Positions 49,455 to 58,842 are shown, counted from the first letter of the stretch. The stretch is 64,000 nucleotides of DNA from Enterococcus plantarum (GCF_001730295.1 NZ_MIKA01000023.1:1-64000), one strand, 5' to 3'. The notes: generated by a model from the letters alone, not told the origin. Program-made: numbers and translations.

Positions 49455-50003
49455 TCACTCTTCTTTTAAAGATAATATCATTTCTAATGCATCTTCTTTA
49501 TTTTCAGTATAATAATGTGGCTTAATGGTATTGGATACAAATCCAAGTTGTCGATAGACCCGCTGTGCATTTTTATTGCTGATTCGGACTTCTAACGAGA
49601 TCTTCTCACAATTGTTGATTCTTGCAAACTGCTGAACCTCTCTTATCAAGAAACTCCCAATTCCTTTTCCTTGATTTTGCATTGCAACGGCAACATTTGT
49701 AATATGAGCATCCTTATCAAAAATACGGCATCCAATAAACCCAATTGTTTTTCCTTCTTTTTGAATAAGTAAGTATAAATGAGGCTCTGCTGCTTGAAGT
49801 TCAACTAAAAAAGCCGTTTTTGTCCAAGGTAATTCTCCAGCATATACTTCCCTTTCAATTGAAAGTAAATCTTTGATATCATCGAGTGTGATCCCACGAA
49901 CATAATACTCTTGTTCTGAGATTTTTACAGTCTTCTCATCATATGGGCGATTCTTAAAAAAAATGCCCAAAATACTATGAAAAAGATTAAATTTTTTCAA
50001 CAT
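49455..50003 (-). CDS. rimI: GNAT acetyltransferase, RimI-like (first copy)
   Basis: 182 residues. An N-terminal extension of about 30 residues (FNLFHSILGIFFKNRPYDEK) precedes a GNAT domain with AHITNVAVAMQNQGKGIGSFLI and ISLEVRISNKNAQRVYRQLGF. Clearly paralogous to the next gene. The start overlaps the tsaB end by 17 bp, with GAGGTAG upstream. The duplication leaves open which copy acts on S18. Confidence 0.85.
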   Translation of the reverse strand: MLKKFNLFHSILGIFFKNRPYDEKTVKISEQEYYVRGITLDDIKDLLSIEREVYAGELPWTKTAFLVELQAAEPHLYLLIQKEGKTIGFIGCRIFDKDAHITNVAVAMQNQGKGIGSFLIREVQQFARINNCEKISLEVRISNKNAQRVYRQLGFVSNTIKPHYYTENKEDALEMILSLKEE

Positions 50004-50706
50004 AATTATCTACCTCAGATACATGATCTTTTAACCAGTTCTCTTCTGCTTCTACTCGTTTTAAATAATTAGGTAAAAAGTGATGGATATCCGCTTCAGG
50101 TTCACTTACTCTACCCAATTCTGCTAAGACTGCACCGTTTGGAATTTGCCATTCTGAACTAGCACAAATTTCAGCATTAGGGAGAGTGGCTTCAATCAGT
50201 GAGCGGAATTTTTCAACATCTTCTCCAACAAAGTAAACAGAATCAATGTCTTTTAGCTGACCAAGCCAATCTTCCATCGCTATATGCCGGTCCTCTATGA
50301 CATTTGTCAAAACACCGTTAACATATTGATATGCTCCAGTATAAACATTATTTCTTCTCGCATCAAAAATCGGTATGATTGTTCCTCTTACCTTAACACA
50401 ATTTGCGGCTAACGTTTTTAAACTAGACACACCTACTAATTCTTTATTTAATGTGTAAGCCAATGTTTTGGCCGTTGTTACACCTATTCTTAATCCTGTA
50501 TATGAACCTGGACCTTGAGCCACAACAATCCGATCAATGTCCTTAGGTGTCATCCCAACATCTTTCACCAATTGTGTGATTGCTGGCATCAACGTTAAGC
50601 TATGGTTTCTCTTTACAGTGATTGTATATTGTCCTATTATTTTCTTGTCTTCACAAACAGCAATGGCCAATGTTTGATTTGACGTATCGATCGCTAAAAT
50701 CCGCAC
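49987..50706 (-). CDS. tsaB: tRNA threonylcarbamoyladenosine biosynthesis protein TsaB
   Basis: 239 residues, partner of TsaD in the t6A complex. LAIDTSNQTLAIAV, VAQGPGSYTGLRIGVTTAKTLAY and IPIFDARRNNVYTGAY are the family hallmarks; the C-terminal half lacks the metal site, as expected. The start is GTG at 50706 (VRILAID), with AAAGGG 6 nt upstream. First gene of tsaB-rimI-rimI-tsaD. Confidence 0.94.
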   Translation of the reverse strand: MRILAIDTSNQTLAIAVCEDKKIIGQYTITVKRNHSLTLMPAITQLVKDVGMTPKDIDRIVVAQGPGSYTGLRIGVTTAKTLAYTLNKELVGVSSLKTLAANCVKVRGTIIPIFDARRNNVYTGAYQYVNGVLTNVIEDRHIAMEDWLGQLKDIDSVYFVGEDVEKFRSLIEATLPNAEICASSEWQIPNGAVLAELGRVSEPEADIHHFLPNYLKRVEAEENWLKDHVSEVDNYVEKI

Positions 50707-50740
50707 AAAAAATCCCTTTCTTTCATCATGTAGTTGGTTC

Positions 50741-50769
50741 ATTGTAGCATATTTTTGTACGTTCGTAAA
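50741..50769 (-). promoter_or_regulatory. promoter of the tsaB operon
   Basis: Minus strand: TTTACG (50769-50764), 17-nt spacer, TACAAT (50746-50741) with an extended TGC. Confidence 0.65.
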
Positions 50770-50787
50770 AAAACGTGGCAATAACAT

Positions 50788-50827
50788 AAAAAGGGGCGAA
50801 AACGCCTCAAGCGCTTCGCTCCTTTTT
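50788..50827 (-). terminator. terminator of the PBP gene
   Basis: Arms AAAAAGGGGCGAA (50788-50800) and TTCGCTCCTTTTT (50815-50827) pair with one mismatch; T run on the minus strand. Confidence 0.85.
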
Positions 50828-50833
50828 GTGTTA

Positions 50834-52870
50834 TTATTTGATATTTGCTTCTAAATAATCGATTAACGTTTTACTGATATTTGTTGCTGTATCATTTTTT
50901 CTTGAATCTTCCACCATGATCATCGCTGAAAATTTGTTGTTGCTTCGATCCATTGCTAAAAGAAAACTATTTTCTTTTCCAAGCGTATCCTGTTTTTCCT
51001 TGATTTCAGCAGTTCCTGTTTTCGCCGCTAATGAAAATTCTGGATTGTACATATTGTGGACATACCCCGTTTCATCTTCAACACTACCAAGCAAATCTGT
51101 CACAATCGTATTCGCGGCATTCGAACTAATGACATTATCTTTTGTTTTAGTTTCTTTGTTTAGCTCGATTTTTGGATAAACAAGTTTGCCTTCATTTTGA
51201 AATACCGTATACATTGCGGCTTGCTGAATAGGCGTTACCAACAGTTGTCCCTGACCATATCCTGTATCGGCTAGTAAGATTTCTGAATTGAACTTGTCTT
51301 CATTCGAAATTTGCGCTGGATTCATTGGGATAGATAAATCTAATTTCTCTCCAAAAATAAATTTATCCAGTCCTTTTCTAAATTTATCTTCTCCCATTCG
51401 CAATGTTTGTTGAGCGAAATAAATATTGTCAGAATTAACCAACGCTGTTCTTAGGTTTACAGGACTAGCTTCTTTCACACGCGTCACAAAATAATCTCCC
51501 CAAGAGGCATCTTTTTGCCATTTCAACCCATCGATAGCGATTTCTTCTTCTGGCTTCAATGTGCCTGCATCTAACCCAATTCCCCCCGTGATTGTCTTAA
51601 AGGTCGAACCTGGTGCGTAGCCTGTCGCAAATCTAGCTGTAAATGGTAAATTCTCATTATTCGCATAGCCATCATATTCTTTTTGAGAAATACCATTAGC
51701 CATCTTATTCGGATCAAACGACGGAGAACTCGCTGCCGCTAATAAATCCCCTTGTTGCGGATCCATGATGACCGCACTCCCCGGGCGATTATTAAAGATA
51801 TCGTATGCTTGCGATTGAACATTCTTATCAAGCGTTAATTGAATTTTTTCACCATCTCTTTTATCTACTTTTTGCAGGACACTTTTTGCATCCCCTTGTG
51901 CGTCAGTGATTGTGATATTTCCACCGTCTTGTCCGCGTAACTGTTTATCAAAAGCCTGTTCTAAGCCGACTTTCCCTATCACACCAGTACTACTAAGTGT
52001 AGGATCTTTCTCGATATCTTCAGCAGTAATCGTGCCGACATATCCGACTAATTGAGCAGCAGATTCTTTTAAAGGATAGTAACGAACAACCGTATCTTGA
52101 GAAGCGGCTCCTTGAGGTAATGTTGTCACTGGATCAAAAGAAACCGTCAAAGGTACAAAAGCATCTGGTTTGACCCAATCTTGTTTGAGTTTTTGCTCAA
52201 TTTCATCAACAGATACATTGAATTGATCACTGAATGCTTTGATATTATCTGTCTTTTCTTGGCCTTCTCCAAGCTTACCAGGTACGATTCCTACTTGATC
52301 AAAAGCTTGATTAACAGCTAATCCTTCTCCATTACGATCAACGATTTCTCCTCTATTCGCCGCATCGATACCAATTGAAATTTTATCCTGGCCTGACATT
52401 TCTGGAAAAATCAAATTGGGAGCCCAATTGATTTTATACTGTTGATCTACTTTTTTGATAGTCGTTTTATAAGATAAATCATTTAATTTCCCTAAAGGTG
52501 TTGTCATATCTAATTTGTAGGTAAATGTATATTCTCCTTCTTTTTCTTGTTTCACCTTTACTTCTTTACTTTTGATTCCTTCAGCTTGAATGCCAGAAAA
52601 AATGGTTTGATATTTTTCTATGACCTGCTTGTTCTCATAACCGCTATCCTTTACTGATGGTTCATCTAATAAATCTGAGAATTGATCAAACTCTTGTTTT
52701 GAAAGGTTGTTTAGAAAAGCCTTAGCAGATTTTTCTGCTTTATTTAATTCCTGCTTCTTCTGCCAAGTACCATAAACAACATAGCCTCCGACAGCCGCTG
52801 CCAGTATCACCACGCCACTTATTGCTAAAATAATTGTTTTGTTTGATTTTTTCTTACTTCTTCTTTCCAA
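50834..52870 (-). CDS. pbp4: class B penicillin-binding protein, low-affinity PBP4/PBP5 type
   Basis: D,D-transpeptidase of 678 residues. Signal anchor (about 14-33), MecA-type N-terminal NTF2-like domain (about 40-155), dimerisation region, and transpeptidase domain with STFK (catalytic S422), SDN (480-482) and KTG (617-619). Length and the Ser422 position equal those I recall for E. faecium PBP5. Such enzymes bind beta-lactams poorly and underlie intrinsic cephalosporin tolerance. The start is the TTG at 52870 (LERRSKKKSNKT), 7 nt after GGGGGA; a TTG at 52885 would include the ribosome site. Confidence 0.94.
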   Translation of the reverse strand: MERRSKKKSNKTIILAISGVVILAAAVGGYVVYGTWQKKQELNKAEKSAKAFLNNLSKQEFDQFSDLLDEPSVKDSGYENKQVIEKYQTIFSGIQAEGIKSKEVKVKQEKEGEYTFTYKLDMTTPLGKLNDLSYKTTIKKVDQQYKINWAPNLIFPEMSGQDKISIGIDAANRGEIVDRNGEGLAVNQAFDQVGIVPGKLGEGQEKTDNIKAFSDQFNVSVDEIEQKLKQDWVKPDAFVPLTVSFDPVTTLPQGAASQDTVVRYYPLKESAAQLVGYVGTITAEDIEKDPTLSSTGVIGKVGLEQAFDKQLRGQDGGNITITDAQGDAKSVLQKVDKRDGEKIQLTLDKNVQSQAYDIFNNRPGSAVIMDPQQGDLLAAASSPSFDPNKMANGISQKEYDGYANNENLPFTARFATGYAPGSTFKTITGGIGLDAGTLKPEEEIAIDGLKWQKDASWGDYFVTRVKEASPVNLRTALVNSDNIYFAQQTLRMGEDKFRKGLDKFIFGEKLDLSIPMNPAQISNEDKFNSEILLADTGYGQGQLLVTPIQQAAMYTVFQNEGKLVYPKIELNKETKTKDNVISSNAANTIVTDLLGSVEDETGYVHNMYNPEFSLAAKTGTAEIKEKQDTLGKENSFLLAMDRSNNKFSAMIMVEDSRKNDTATNISKTLIDYLEANIK

Positions 52871-52911
52871 TTTCTCATCCCCCAAGTCCTTGTTTCGACG
52901 TTCTTTTCTTT

Positions 52912-52917
52912 ATTATA
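52912..52917 (-). promoter_or_regulatory. -10 element of the PBP gene
   Basis: TATAAT on the minus strand about 40 nt upstream of the start. No convincing -35. Confidence 0.45.
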
Positions 52918-53053
52918 CCTTAACTTATAAAATCTAAGATAGAAAAAAGGAAGTTTTATAAAAAAAGAAAAATTTTTGATTATCGCGCTGCTTTTTTGTG
53001 ATTGAATTGCCTTTATAATCAGGCTTTGGTGCTGTTTTTCTTACACCAACCTA

Positions 53054-53062
53054 TGGTATACT
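53054..53062 (+). promoter_or_regulatory. promoter of the ydjIGH-like module (extended -10)
   Basis: TGGTATACT, an extended -10, about 104 nt upstream of the first gene. I see no SigW-type AAC...CGT promoter such as B. subtilis ydjF has. Confidence 0.5.
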
Positions 53063-53165
53063 ATTTTTACTTACTACTTTCTTATCTAGCTTCTTGAACT
53101 AGTATTCAAAAGAAGGTATAAATGAATCAAGCGAAATACGGCTTTAAATTTAGGAGGAATTTCAG

Positions 53166-54398
53166 ATGGGAATTATTAAAGCAGCAACAAGTGCAATCGG
53201 TGGCGGTTTAGCGGACCAATGGATCGAAGTTATTGAACCCGATAACATGAGTGATACAACCGTTATGACAAAAGGCGTTTTTGTTCGTAAAAATGATAAA
53301 AGAGGGTCAAATCGCAAAGGAACAGAAGATGTTTTGACTGATGGTTCTGTTATTCATGTTTATCCGAATATGATGATGATTTTAGTCGATGGCGGAAAGA
53401 TCATTGATTATACGGCTGAAGAAGGATATTATACTGTGAAAAATGATTCCGCACCTTCTGCTTTTAATGGCTCATTGAAAGATGCGATTTCTGAAACATT
53501 CGACCGTTTTAAATTTGGTGGCGTAACACCTCAAAAACAACAAGTTTTTTACATCAACCTACAAGAAATCAGAGGTATCAAATTTGGAACATCTTCACCG
53601 ATTAATTATTTTGATAATTTTTACAATGCTGAACTATTTCTACGTGCACATGGGAATTACTCAATCAAAATTACAGATCCTTTATTATTCTTTTCAAATG
53701 CAATTCCTAGAAATAAATCCCAAGTTGATATTAATGATACCAACGAACAATATTTAGCTGAATTTTTAACGGCACTACAGGCAGCAATCAACAAAATGTC
53801 AGCAGATGGCGAACGCATTTCTTATGTACCATCTAAAAGCTTAGAATTAAGTAAATATATGGGGCAAGTACTAGATGATGAATGGCGCTCACTACGAGGA
53901 ATGGAAATCGTTTCTGTTGCGGTAGCAAGCATCTCTTATACAGATGATTCTACTAAATTGATCAATATGCGCAATCAAGGTGCCATGCTTAGTGATGCTG
54001 GAGTTCGTGAAGGCTATGTACAAGGCGCAATGGCTCGTGGCATGGAAGCTGCCGGAAGTAATGAAGGTGGAGCAATGAATGGTTTTATGGGCGTTGGAAT
54101 GGGCATGAATACAAGTGGTAATTACTTTGCTCAAGCGTCTCAAACCAATCAACAACAAATACAAGAAAAACAAAATCAACAAAATGCGCAAGGATCTGAT
54201 AGTACCTGGACCTGTCCGCAATGTGGAACTGAAAATAGCGGCAAGTTCTGTTCAAACTGTGGAACACCAAAGCCAACAAATGAAAAACCAAAATTAGAAA
54301 TGAAATGCAGCGAATGCAGTGAAATCGTTGATTTATCTACTGGTATTCCAAAATTCTGTCCACATTGTGGCAAACCATTTCAAGGAATTCCTTTATAA
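53166..54398 (+). CDS. ydjI: SPFH-domain protein with C-terminal zinc ribbons (YdjI-like)
   Basis: 410 residues. SPFH/band-7-related domain (about 15-300, with ADQWIEVIEP and LRGMEIVSVAVASISY), a Gly/Met-rich linker (about 280-320), a Gln/Asn-rich stretch (325-345), then two zinc ribbons (CPQCGTENSGKFCSNCG and CSECSEIVDLS...CPHCG). Matches B. subtilis YdjI. No TM, so peripheral. In B. subtilis ydjFGHI acts in membrane stress with a PspA paralogue. The ribosome site is AGGAGG. Confidence 0.88.
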   Translation: MGIIKAATSAIGGGLADQWIEVIEPDNMSDTTVMTKGVFVRKNDKRGSNRKGTEDVLTDGSVIHVYPNMMMILVDGGKIIDYTAEEGYYTVKNDSAPSAFNGSLKDAISETFDRFKFGGVTPQKQQVFYINLQEIRGIKFGTSSPINYFDNFYNAELFLRAHGNYSIKITDPLLFFSNAIPRNKSQVDINDTNEQYLAEFLTALQAAINKMSADGERISYVPSKSLELSKYMGQVLDDEWRSLRGMEIVSVAVASISYTDDSTKLINMRNQGAMLSDAGVREGYVQGAMARGMEAAGSNEGGAMNGFMGVGMGMNTSGNYFAQASQTNQQQIQEKQNQQNAQGSDSTWTCPQCGTENSGKFCSNCGTPKPTNEKPKLEMKCSECSEIVDLSTGIPKFCPHCGKPFQGIPL

Positions 54399-54410
54399 GC
54401 CGAAGAAATT

Positions 54411-54494
54411 GGGTGTGGGACAAAAGTAAAAAATACTTTTGTATCACACCCTAAATGCAAATAAACGGTTGGAGCAGAAGCAATCCTAGCTTCT
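54411..54494 (+). repeat. composite dispersed repeat, copy 3, with terminators
   Basis: Hairpin GGGTGTGGGACAAAAGTA (54411-54428) / TACTTTTGTATCACACCC (54434-54451), then AATAAACGGT and CAGAAG as in the element at 35447, then hairpin AGAAGC (54476-54481) / GCTTCT (54489-54494) with a T run. It sits inside the ydjI-ydjG gap and may reduce read-through. Confidence 0.7.
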
Positions 54495-54574
54495 TTTTCT
54501 TCTAATCAACACTCAACTATTTGTAAAAGCGCTTTTCACTTATATTAATTCGCTACTCAAAGAAAGGAACAATT

Positions 54575-55747
54575 ATGACGGATACCTTTACACACAAATG
54601 CCCAAACTGTGGCGGTCCCTTATTATTTGATCCGAAAGATCAAATGTTTCATTGTGAATACTGTCTCAGTGTCTATACAGAAGCTGAAGTAACCTCTTAT
54701 GAATCCTCACAACGAGAAGCACATCTAGAAGATGAGCAGAAGCAATATATTGAAGCTGAGTTAACATTTACAGCCGAATCGCAGAAAGAGGACATGACTC
54801 CTGAAGATACGGCTACTTTTAAAGAAGCAACTGGTTCAGATGGTTTGACAAATGATACCTTAGAAGGAGCAATGGAATTATTCAATTGTCCAAGCTGTGG
54901 TGCGCAAATCGTTACTGAAGCAACAACTGCGGCTACATATTGCTATTATTGTCATAATCCGGTTGTTTTATCTGGAAGATTGAGTGGTAATTTTCTTCCT
55001 GAAAAAGTCTTGCCTTTTGCTATTGAAAAAGAAGAAGCGATTGAAAAGTTCTTAGCTTGGACAAAGAAAAAATGGTTTATTCCAAAAGACTTTTTCAATA
55101 AACAACAAATTGATCTGATGACAGGTGTCTATTTCCCCTATTGGGTCGTAGATGCTCAAATCGATGGTCAACTAAATGGGACGGGAACTGCGATTCGTAT
55201 ATGGCGTGTTGGTGATATTGAATACACTGAAACGAAACAATTCGATATCGAACGACAAGGAAAGATTTCTTTTACGGAATTGATCAAAAATGCTCTTTCT
55301 AAAAATGTACAGCAAAAAATGGTAGAAGCAGTTCAGCCCTTTTTAATAGACAAAGCTGTTTCCTTTAAAAGTCAATATTTGGCGGGATTTCAGGCTGAAA
55401 AAAGAGACATTGAATATGAAACGATCCAAAATGCTATTCAAAATGAACTAAAAGATTATTCTGAATCGTTACTAAGAGATACGGCTTCTGGCTATACTAC
55501 TTTAACCAACTTACGAACAGATATTTCTTTAAACAGCGAAAAAAATCACTATATGTTGTTGCCGATTTGGGTCGTAACATATCGTAGTAACAGTCAGTCA
55601 AAAAAAGTATATTACTACGCTATGAATGGACAGACAGGGAAAGTAAGTGGGATTTTACCAGTTAGTTATAAGCGTTTAGGGTTATTTACATTTGGCATTT
55701 TTGCTGCAATTTTAGCTATTTTCTTGATTGGAGGTTGGTTTATATGA
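54575..55747 (+). CDS. ydjG: zinc-ribbon membrane protein (YdjG-like)
   Basis: 390 residues. Two N-terminal zinc ribbons (HKCPNCGGPLLFD...CEYC at about 9-34; FNCPSCGAQIV...CYYCHNP at about 106-132) resemble TFIIB-type ribbons. A long central domain follows (MTGVYFPYWVVDAQIDG), and one C-terminal TM (about 368-388) anchors it with the zinc part inside. Matches B. subtilis YdjG, reported to recruit PspA-type proteins to the membrane. The stop overlaps the next start by ATGA. Confidence 0.86.
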   Translation: MTDTFTHKCPNCGGPLLFDPKDQMFHCEYCLSVYTEAEVTSYESSQREAHLEDEQKQYIEAELTFTAESQKEDMTPEDTATFKEATGSDGLTNDTLEGAMELFNCPSCGAQIVTEATTAATYCYYCHNPVVLSGRLSGNFLPEKVLPFAIEKEEAIEKFLAWTKKKWFIPKDFFNKQQIDLMTGVYFPYWVVDAQIDGQLNGTGTAIRIWRVGDIEYTETKQFDIERQGKISFTELIKNALSKNVQQKMVEAVQPFLIDKAVSFKSQYLAGFQAEKRDIEYETIQNAIQNELKDYSESLLRDTASGYTTLTNLRTDISLNSEKNHYMLLPIWVVTYRSNSQSKKVYYYAMNGQTGKVSGILPVSYKRLGLFTFGIFAAILAIFLIGGWFI

Positions 55748-56544
55748 GAAAGATCCCTTTTACTCTGTTCGTTGTTCTTTTTCTACTATTTGGGTTTTCG
55801 TTAAAAGCCAAAGCGGCAGATGATTCCATCGATGACCAAGCTTCTCTTTTCAGCTCTGAACAAATTACTCAATTGAAAGAAGCGATTGGCCCAATTGAGG
55901 CAAAAACGAAAGCACGGATTTTTATTATGAGCAATACGGATAATGATTCAGACTCTACTCGGTTCGCAGACTATTATATGCTTGACCGCATTGGTAAAAA
56001 TCAAAATGGTATCACTTTTTATGTTGATATGAATCAAAGAAAGTTTAGAATTTCAACTTCTGGAAATATGATTGATTACATGACAGATAAGCGAATTAAC
56101 CAAACACTAGATGATATTGAACCCAGCATGAGAAACGGAAATTATTTTCAAGCAGCACAAACTTTCCTAGAAAATATAGGTTCCTACTTTGATCAAGGTG
56201 TTCCTGGTGGACATTATCGAGTCGACACTGAAACAGGAAAAATTACTCGTTTCAAAACGTTGACTACCACTGAAATCATCATTGCCTTTGTAGCAGCAAT
56301 TGTTTTAAGTGGTATCTTCTTTGCTATTAGTGTATCCAAATACCAATTAAAATTTGGTACCTACAAATACCCTTTTAGAGAAAAATCAACGCTTAACTTG
56401 ACGCGAAGAAACGATGTGCTAATCAATTCATTTATCACGACCCGTCGAATCCCTAGAAATAATTCCAATGGCGGTTCAGGCGGCGGAAGCAGTACTCACT
56501 CCACAGGCGGCGGAACATTTGGCGGTGGTGGTCGTAGCTTTTAA
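55744..56544 (+). CDS. ydjH: TPM-domain membrane protein (YdjH/YgcG-like)
   Basis: 266 residues. Signal peptide (about 1-25, ending KAKA), TPM domain (about 30-150; DDQASLFSSEQITQLKEAIGPIEAKTKARIFI), TM (about 176-197), and a cytoplasmic tail ending in GGGTFGGGGRSF, the usual Gly-rich end of this family. The start is the ATG at 55744, coupled to ydjG, with GGAGG 9 nt upstream. TPM proteins often partner with zinc-ribbon or LemA proteins. The function is unknown beyond the B. subtilis membrane-stress link. Confidence 0.88.
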   Translation: MRKIPFTLFVVLFLLFGFSLKAKAADDSIDDQASLFSSEQITQLKEAIGPIEAKTKARIFIMSNTDNDSDSTRFADYYMLDRIGKNQNGITFYVDMNQRKFRISTSGNMIDYMTDKRINQTLDDIEPSMRNGNYFQAAQTFLENIGSYFDQGVPGGHYRVDTETGKITRFKTLTTTEIIIAFVAAIVLSGIFFAISVSKYQLKFGTYKYPFREKSTLNLTRRNDVLINSFITTRRIPRNNSNGGSGGGSSTHSTGGGTFGGGGRSF

Positions 56545-56756
56545 TCCCTAAAAAATAAAACATCGTCTCGTATTATAGTGTGTTCCTCGAATTTTGTTCG
56601 TTTCTGCAATTAATTATATTACGAGTAAAAGTCACCTTGTTATTTAGTAAAATACAAGGTAGTATAGAAACAAATCCTTTTTTTAAATAAGTAAATTTAA
56701 TTTGAATCTTATTAGGGATTTTTATCACCATTATTTTATAAAGCGAGGATATATCG
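56545..56756. other. intergenic, small hairpin
   Basis: 212 bp. ACCTTGT (56634-56640) / ACAAGGT (56654-56660) forms a short stem. No clear terminator for ydjH. The promoter of the next gene is not obvious. Confidence 0.35.
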
Positions 56757-57302
56757 ATGAAAAAATTATTAAGTTTAGGTGTGTTAACGTTGTGTAGTAT
56801 AACGTTGGTTGCTTGTGGAGGCAATAGTAAATCTACCGATACCAAAAAAAATGAAATGACTTCAACTTCCCCCCAAAAAACAGATGATGTCTCTTTTAAA
56901 GACGATACATTAAAAATTGAAATGGCTACTCTTAAACTATTATCAACTGAAGTTTTACCTGCTGACGAAAATCTCCTAAGAGAAAAACCACAGTTAGCAA
57001 TTACTTATGAAGTAACGAACAATAGTGAAGAGCTGATTTCAGCTGCTACAGTTTGGATTGCTTGTATGGGATTAACACAAGAAAGTAAAGATACGATCAA
57101 TAAACTAACCGTTGGTATGACGCCTCAAGATGAAAAATTTGCAGAATACACGGAACATCAACTGGATGATATTAAACCTGGAGGTACAGTGAAAGCTATT
57201 ATTTCTTATGACTTAGATGACACAGAAACGCCAGTTATTTTGAAAGCGACTCAAGGAATGGCTGGAAAAGAACTTGGGCAAAAAACCATTAACTTAAAAT
57301 AA
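56757..57302 (+). CDS. lipoprotein, DUF5067 family
   Basis: 181 residues. A lipoprotein signal peptide with lipobox LVAC at about 17-20 would anchor it outside the membrane by a lipidated Cys. A Lys/Ser/Thr linker precedes a beta-rich domain (about 45-181) with LAITYEVTNNSEELISAATVW and GGTVKAIISYDLDDTETPVIL, an Ig-like DUF5067 fold. Function unknown. The ribosome site is GCGAGGATAT. It stands alone between ydjH and a convergent gene. Confidence 0.83.
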   Translation: MKKLLSLGVLTLCSITLVACGGNSKSTDTKKNEMTSTSPQKTDDVSFKDDTLKIEMATLKLLSTEVLPADENLLREKPQLAITYEVTNNSEELISAATVWIACMGLTQESKDTINKLTVGMTPQDEKFAEYTEHQLDDIKPGGTVKAIISYDLDDTETPVILKATQGMAGKELGQKTINLK

Positions 57303-57327
57303 TCCTCGCTTTTCAGATATTCATTTG

Positions 57328-57374
57328 AAAAATGGAATAGCAATCATGAAATTTATGATTGCTATTCCATTTTT
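57328..57374 (+). terminator. terminator of the DUF5067 lipoprotein gene
   Basis: Perfect 20-bp stem, arms 57328-57347 and 57355-57374 (AAAAATGGAATAG / CTATTCCATTTTT at the base), 7-nt loop, T run. Confidence 0.95.
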
Positions 57375-57594
57375 TTCTCTAAATTTAACAGTTGCGTGTT
57401 AAACAGAAATAACTTCATTGACAGCTATGTACTTTTTTCTCGTTTGATTTATTTTAAGTAATCAACTTTTTATACACCCCTATATAATAATACTATTTAC
57501 CTCTTAAAATAAACTAAAATTGATTAAAAACGAGACTATCAGAAATCAAATCACATTAGAAGAATCACTAAAGATTGTGTTTCTAGTTATCCCC

Positions 57595-58842
57595 TCATTC
57601 CAAACTCTTTTTCATTTCTTTAAAATCACTATAAAAAATACTCTTGAATAGTTTATTAATAAACTTGATAATAAGCTCGAAAAAAATACCTACTGTGAAT
57701 ATCGCTACCGTTAGCATCATCATGTAAAACAACCCCAGTTTAACTCCTCTATCTTGAAAAACTTGACTAATATTTAGAAAATCTTGTAGATTAATCCAAT
57801 CTTCTGCATTATCAATTGGAACTGTAGATCCTTTCATTAGATCGCTATCCATGATTTTTGTTGAAACTTCTTTTAATATGCCTAATCTGTTTGGTAATGG
57901 AATTCCTTTTATTTGTATCTTTCTGAAGAAATAAGACTCATGAAAAAGATAAACAGTAAACGTCGCAGCAGATACACTGTTTATCAATCTAATGCTTCCT
58001 ATCTTTAAGCGACTAAACAACTCAAAAATACTTACACTACAAATCATAAATAATATACTTGGGGACCATAGGACATTTATAAAAGGTGATTTAACGAATA
58101 ACGCACTAGGTTCCTTATAAAATTCGTTCAAATTTGTATTCAAATTTACTTTATACTGAATAATTTGAATCGCAACAAAGGAAACAATACATAACAACAG
58201 ATTAATTGTCTTCACTTTTTGTAATGGGTTATACAAACGAATGAATCCACCAATGGAATAGACTAGAATTCCAATTACAAAGTTTTGTATTTTTAGATTT
58301 GTAAGAACATTGAAGATTTCCATAAAACTTAACAAGAATGTCATAATTAAAATGAAATTTAGATAACTTTTTTTATCTAACCTGTCAAGAAAATCATTGA
58401 GAACATACTTGGCAAAGATAATAATAAAAATATAATATCCGATGAACCACCAACCTTTGAGCGCCATATGTATATCCGAATTTGACGAAAGCGGTATTTG
58501 AAATTTCCCAAATAAATAAGAGACCCCCATTAAAATAATCGCTAACAAATAAGAACGATTTAATAACTTAACTCCTGGTTTCAATACGTTAATATTTTTC
58601 TTGCCAATCAAAAAATATCCAGTTATTAAAATGAATAAGGTATTTCCGATTTGCCCAAAAGTATACATGATTTGAATTGTTTCTAAATGATAAAAATTCG
58701 ATTTTCCATCTAGATTAACTAATGCAAATCTATTGTAATCTGAATGGTGAATGACTAAATGGTACACAATGATGCCCAGCATAGCTAATATTCTTAAAAG
58801 TTCAAAATTCGATTCCCTTTTTTTTGTTATTTTTTCTTTCAT
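57595..58842 (-). CDS. membrane acyltransferase (acyltransferase 3 family)
   Basis: 415 residues, about ten TM helices. The N-terminal RESNFELLRILAMLGIIVYHLVIHHS carries the family R-x10-H pattern, and FTVYLFHESYFF occurs near the end. Members O-acetylate or otherwise acylate surface polysaccharides, teichoic acids or peptidoglycan. It is markedly richer in A+T (many AAA/ATT/TTA codons) than its neighbours and lies in AT-rich flanks, which suggests later acquisition. A loop between TM8 and TM9 (about 320-360) is unusual. The start is ATG with AGGAGGAG. The target is unknown. Confidence 0.85.
   Translation of the reverse strand: MKEKITKKRESNFELLRILAMLGIIVYHLVIHHSDYNRFALVNLDGKSNFYHLETIQIMYTFGQIGNTLFILITGYFLIGKKNINVLKPGVKLLNRSYLLAIILMGVSYLFGKFQIPLSSNSDIHMALKGWWFIGYYIFIIIFAKYVLNDFLDRLDKKSYLNFILIMTFLLSFMEIFNVLTNLKIQNFVIGILVYSIGGFIRLYNPLQKVKTINLLLCIVSFVAIQIIQYKVNLNTNLNEFYKEPSALFVKSPFINVLWSPSILFMICSVSIFELFSRLKIGSIRLINSVSAATFTVYLFHESYFFRKIQIKGIPLPNRLGILKEVSTKIMDSDLMKGSTVPIDNAEDWINLQDFLNISQVFQDRGVKLGLFYMMMLTVAIFTVGIFFELIIKFINKLFKSIFYSDFKEMKKSLE

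Noticed and set aside
53892-54373. Several antisense frames over ydjI
   Set aside because: Shadows of the real gene with no start signals.
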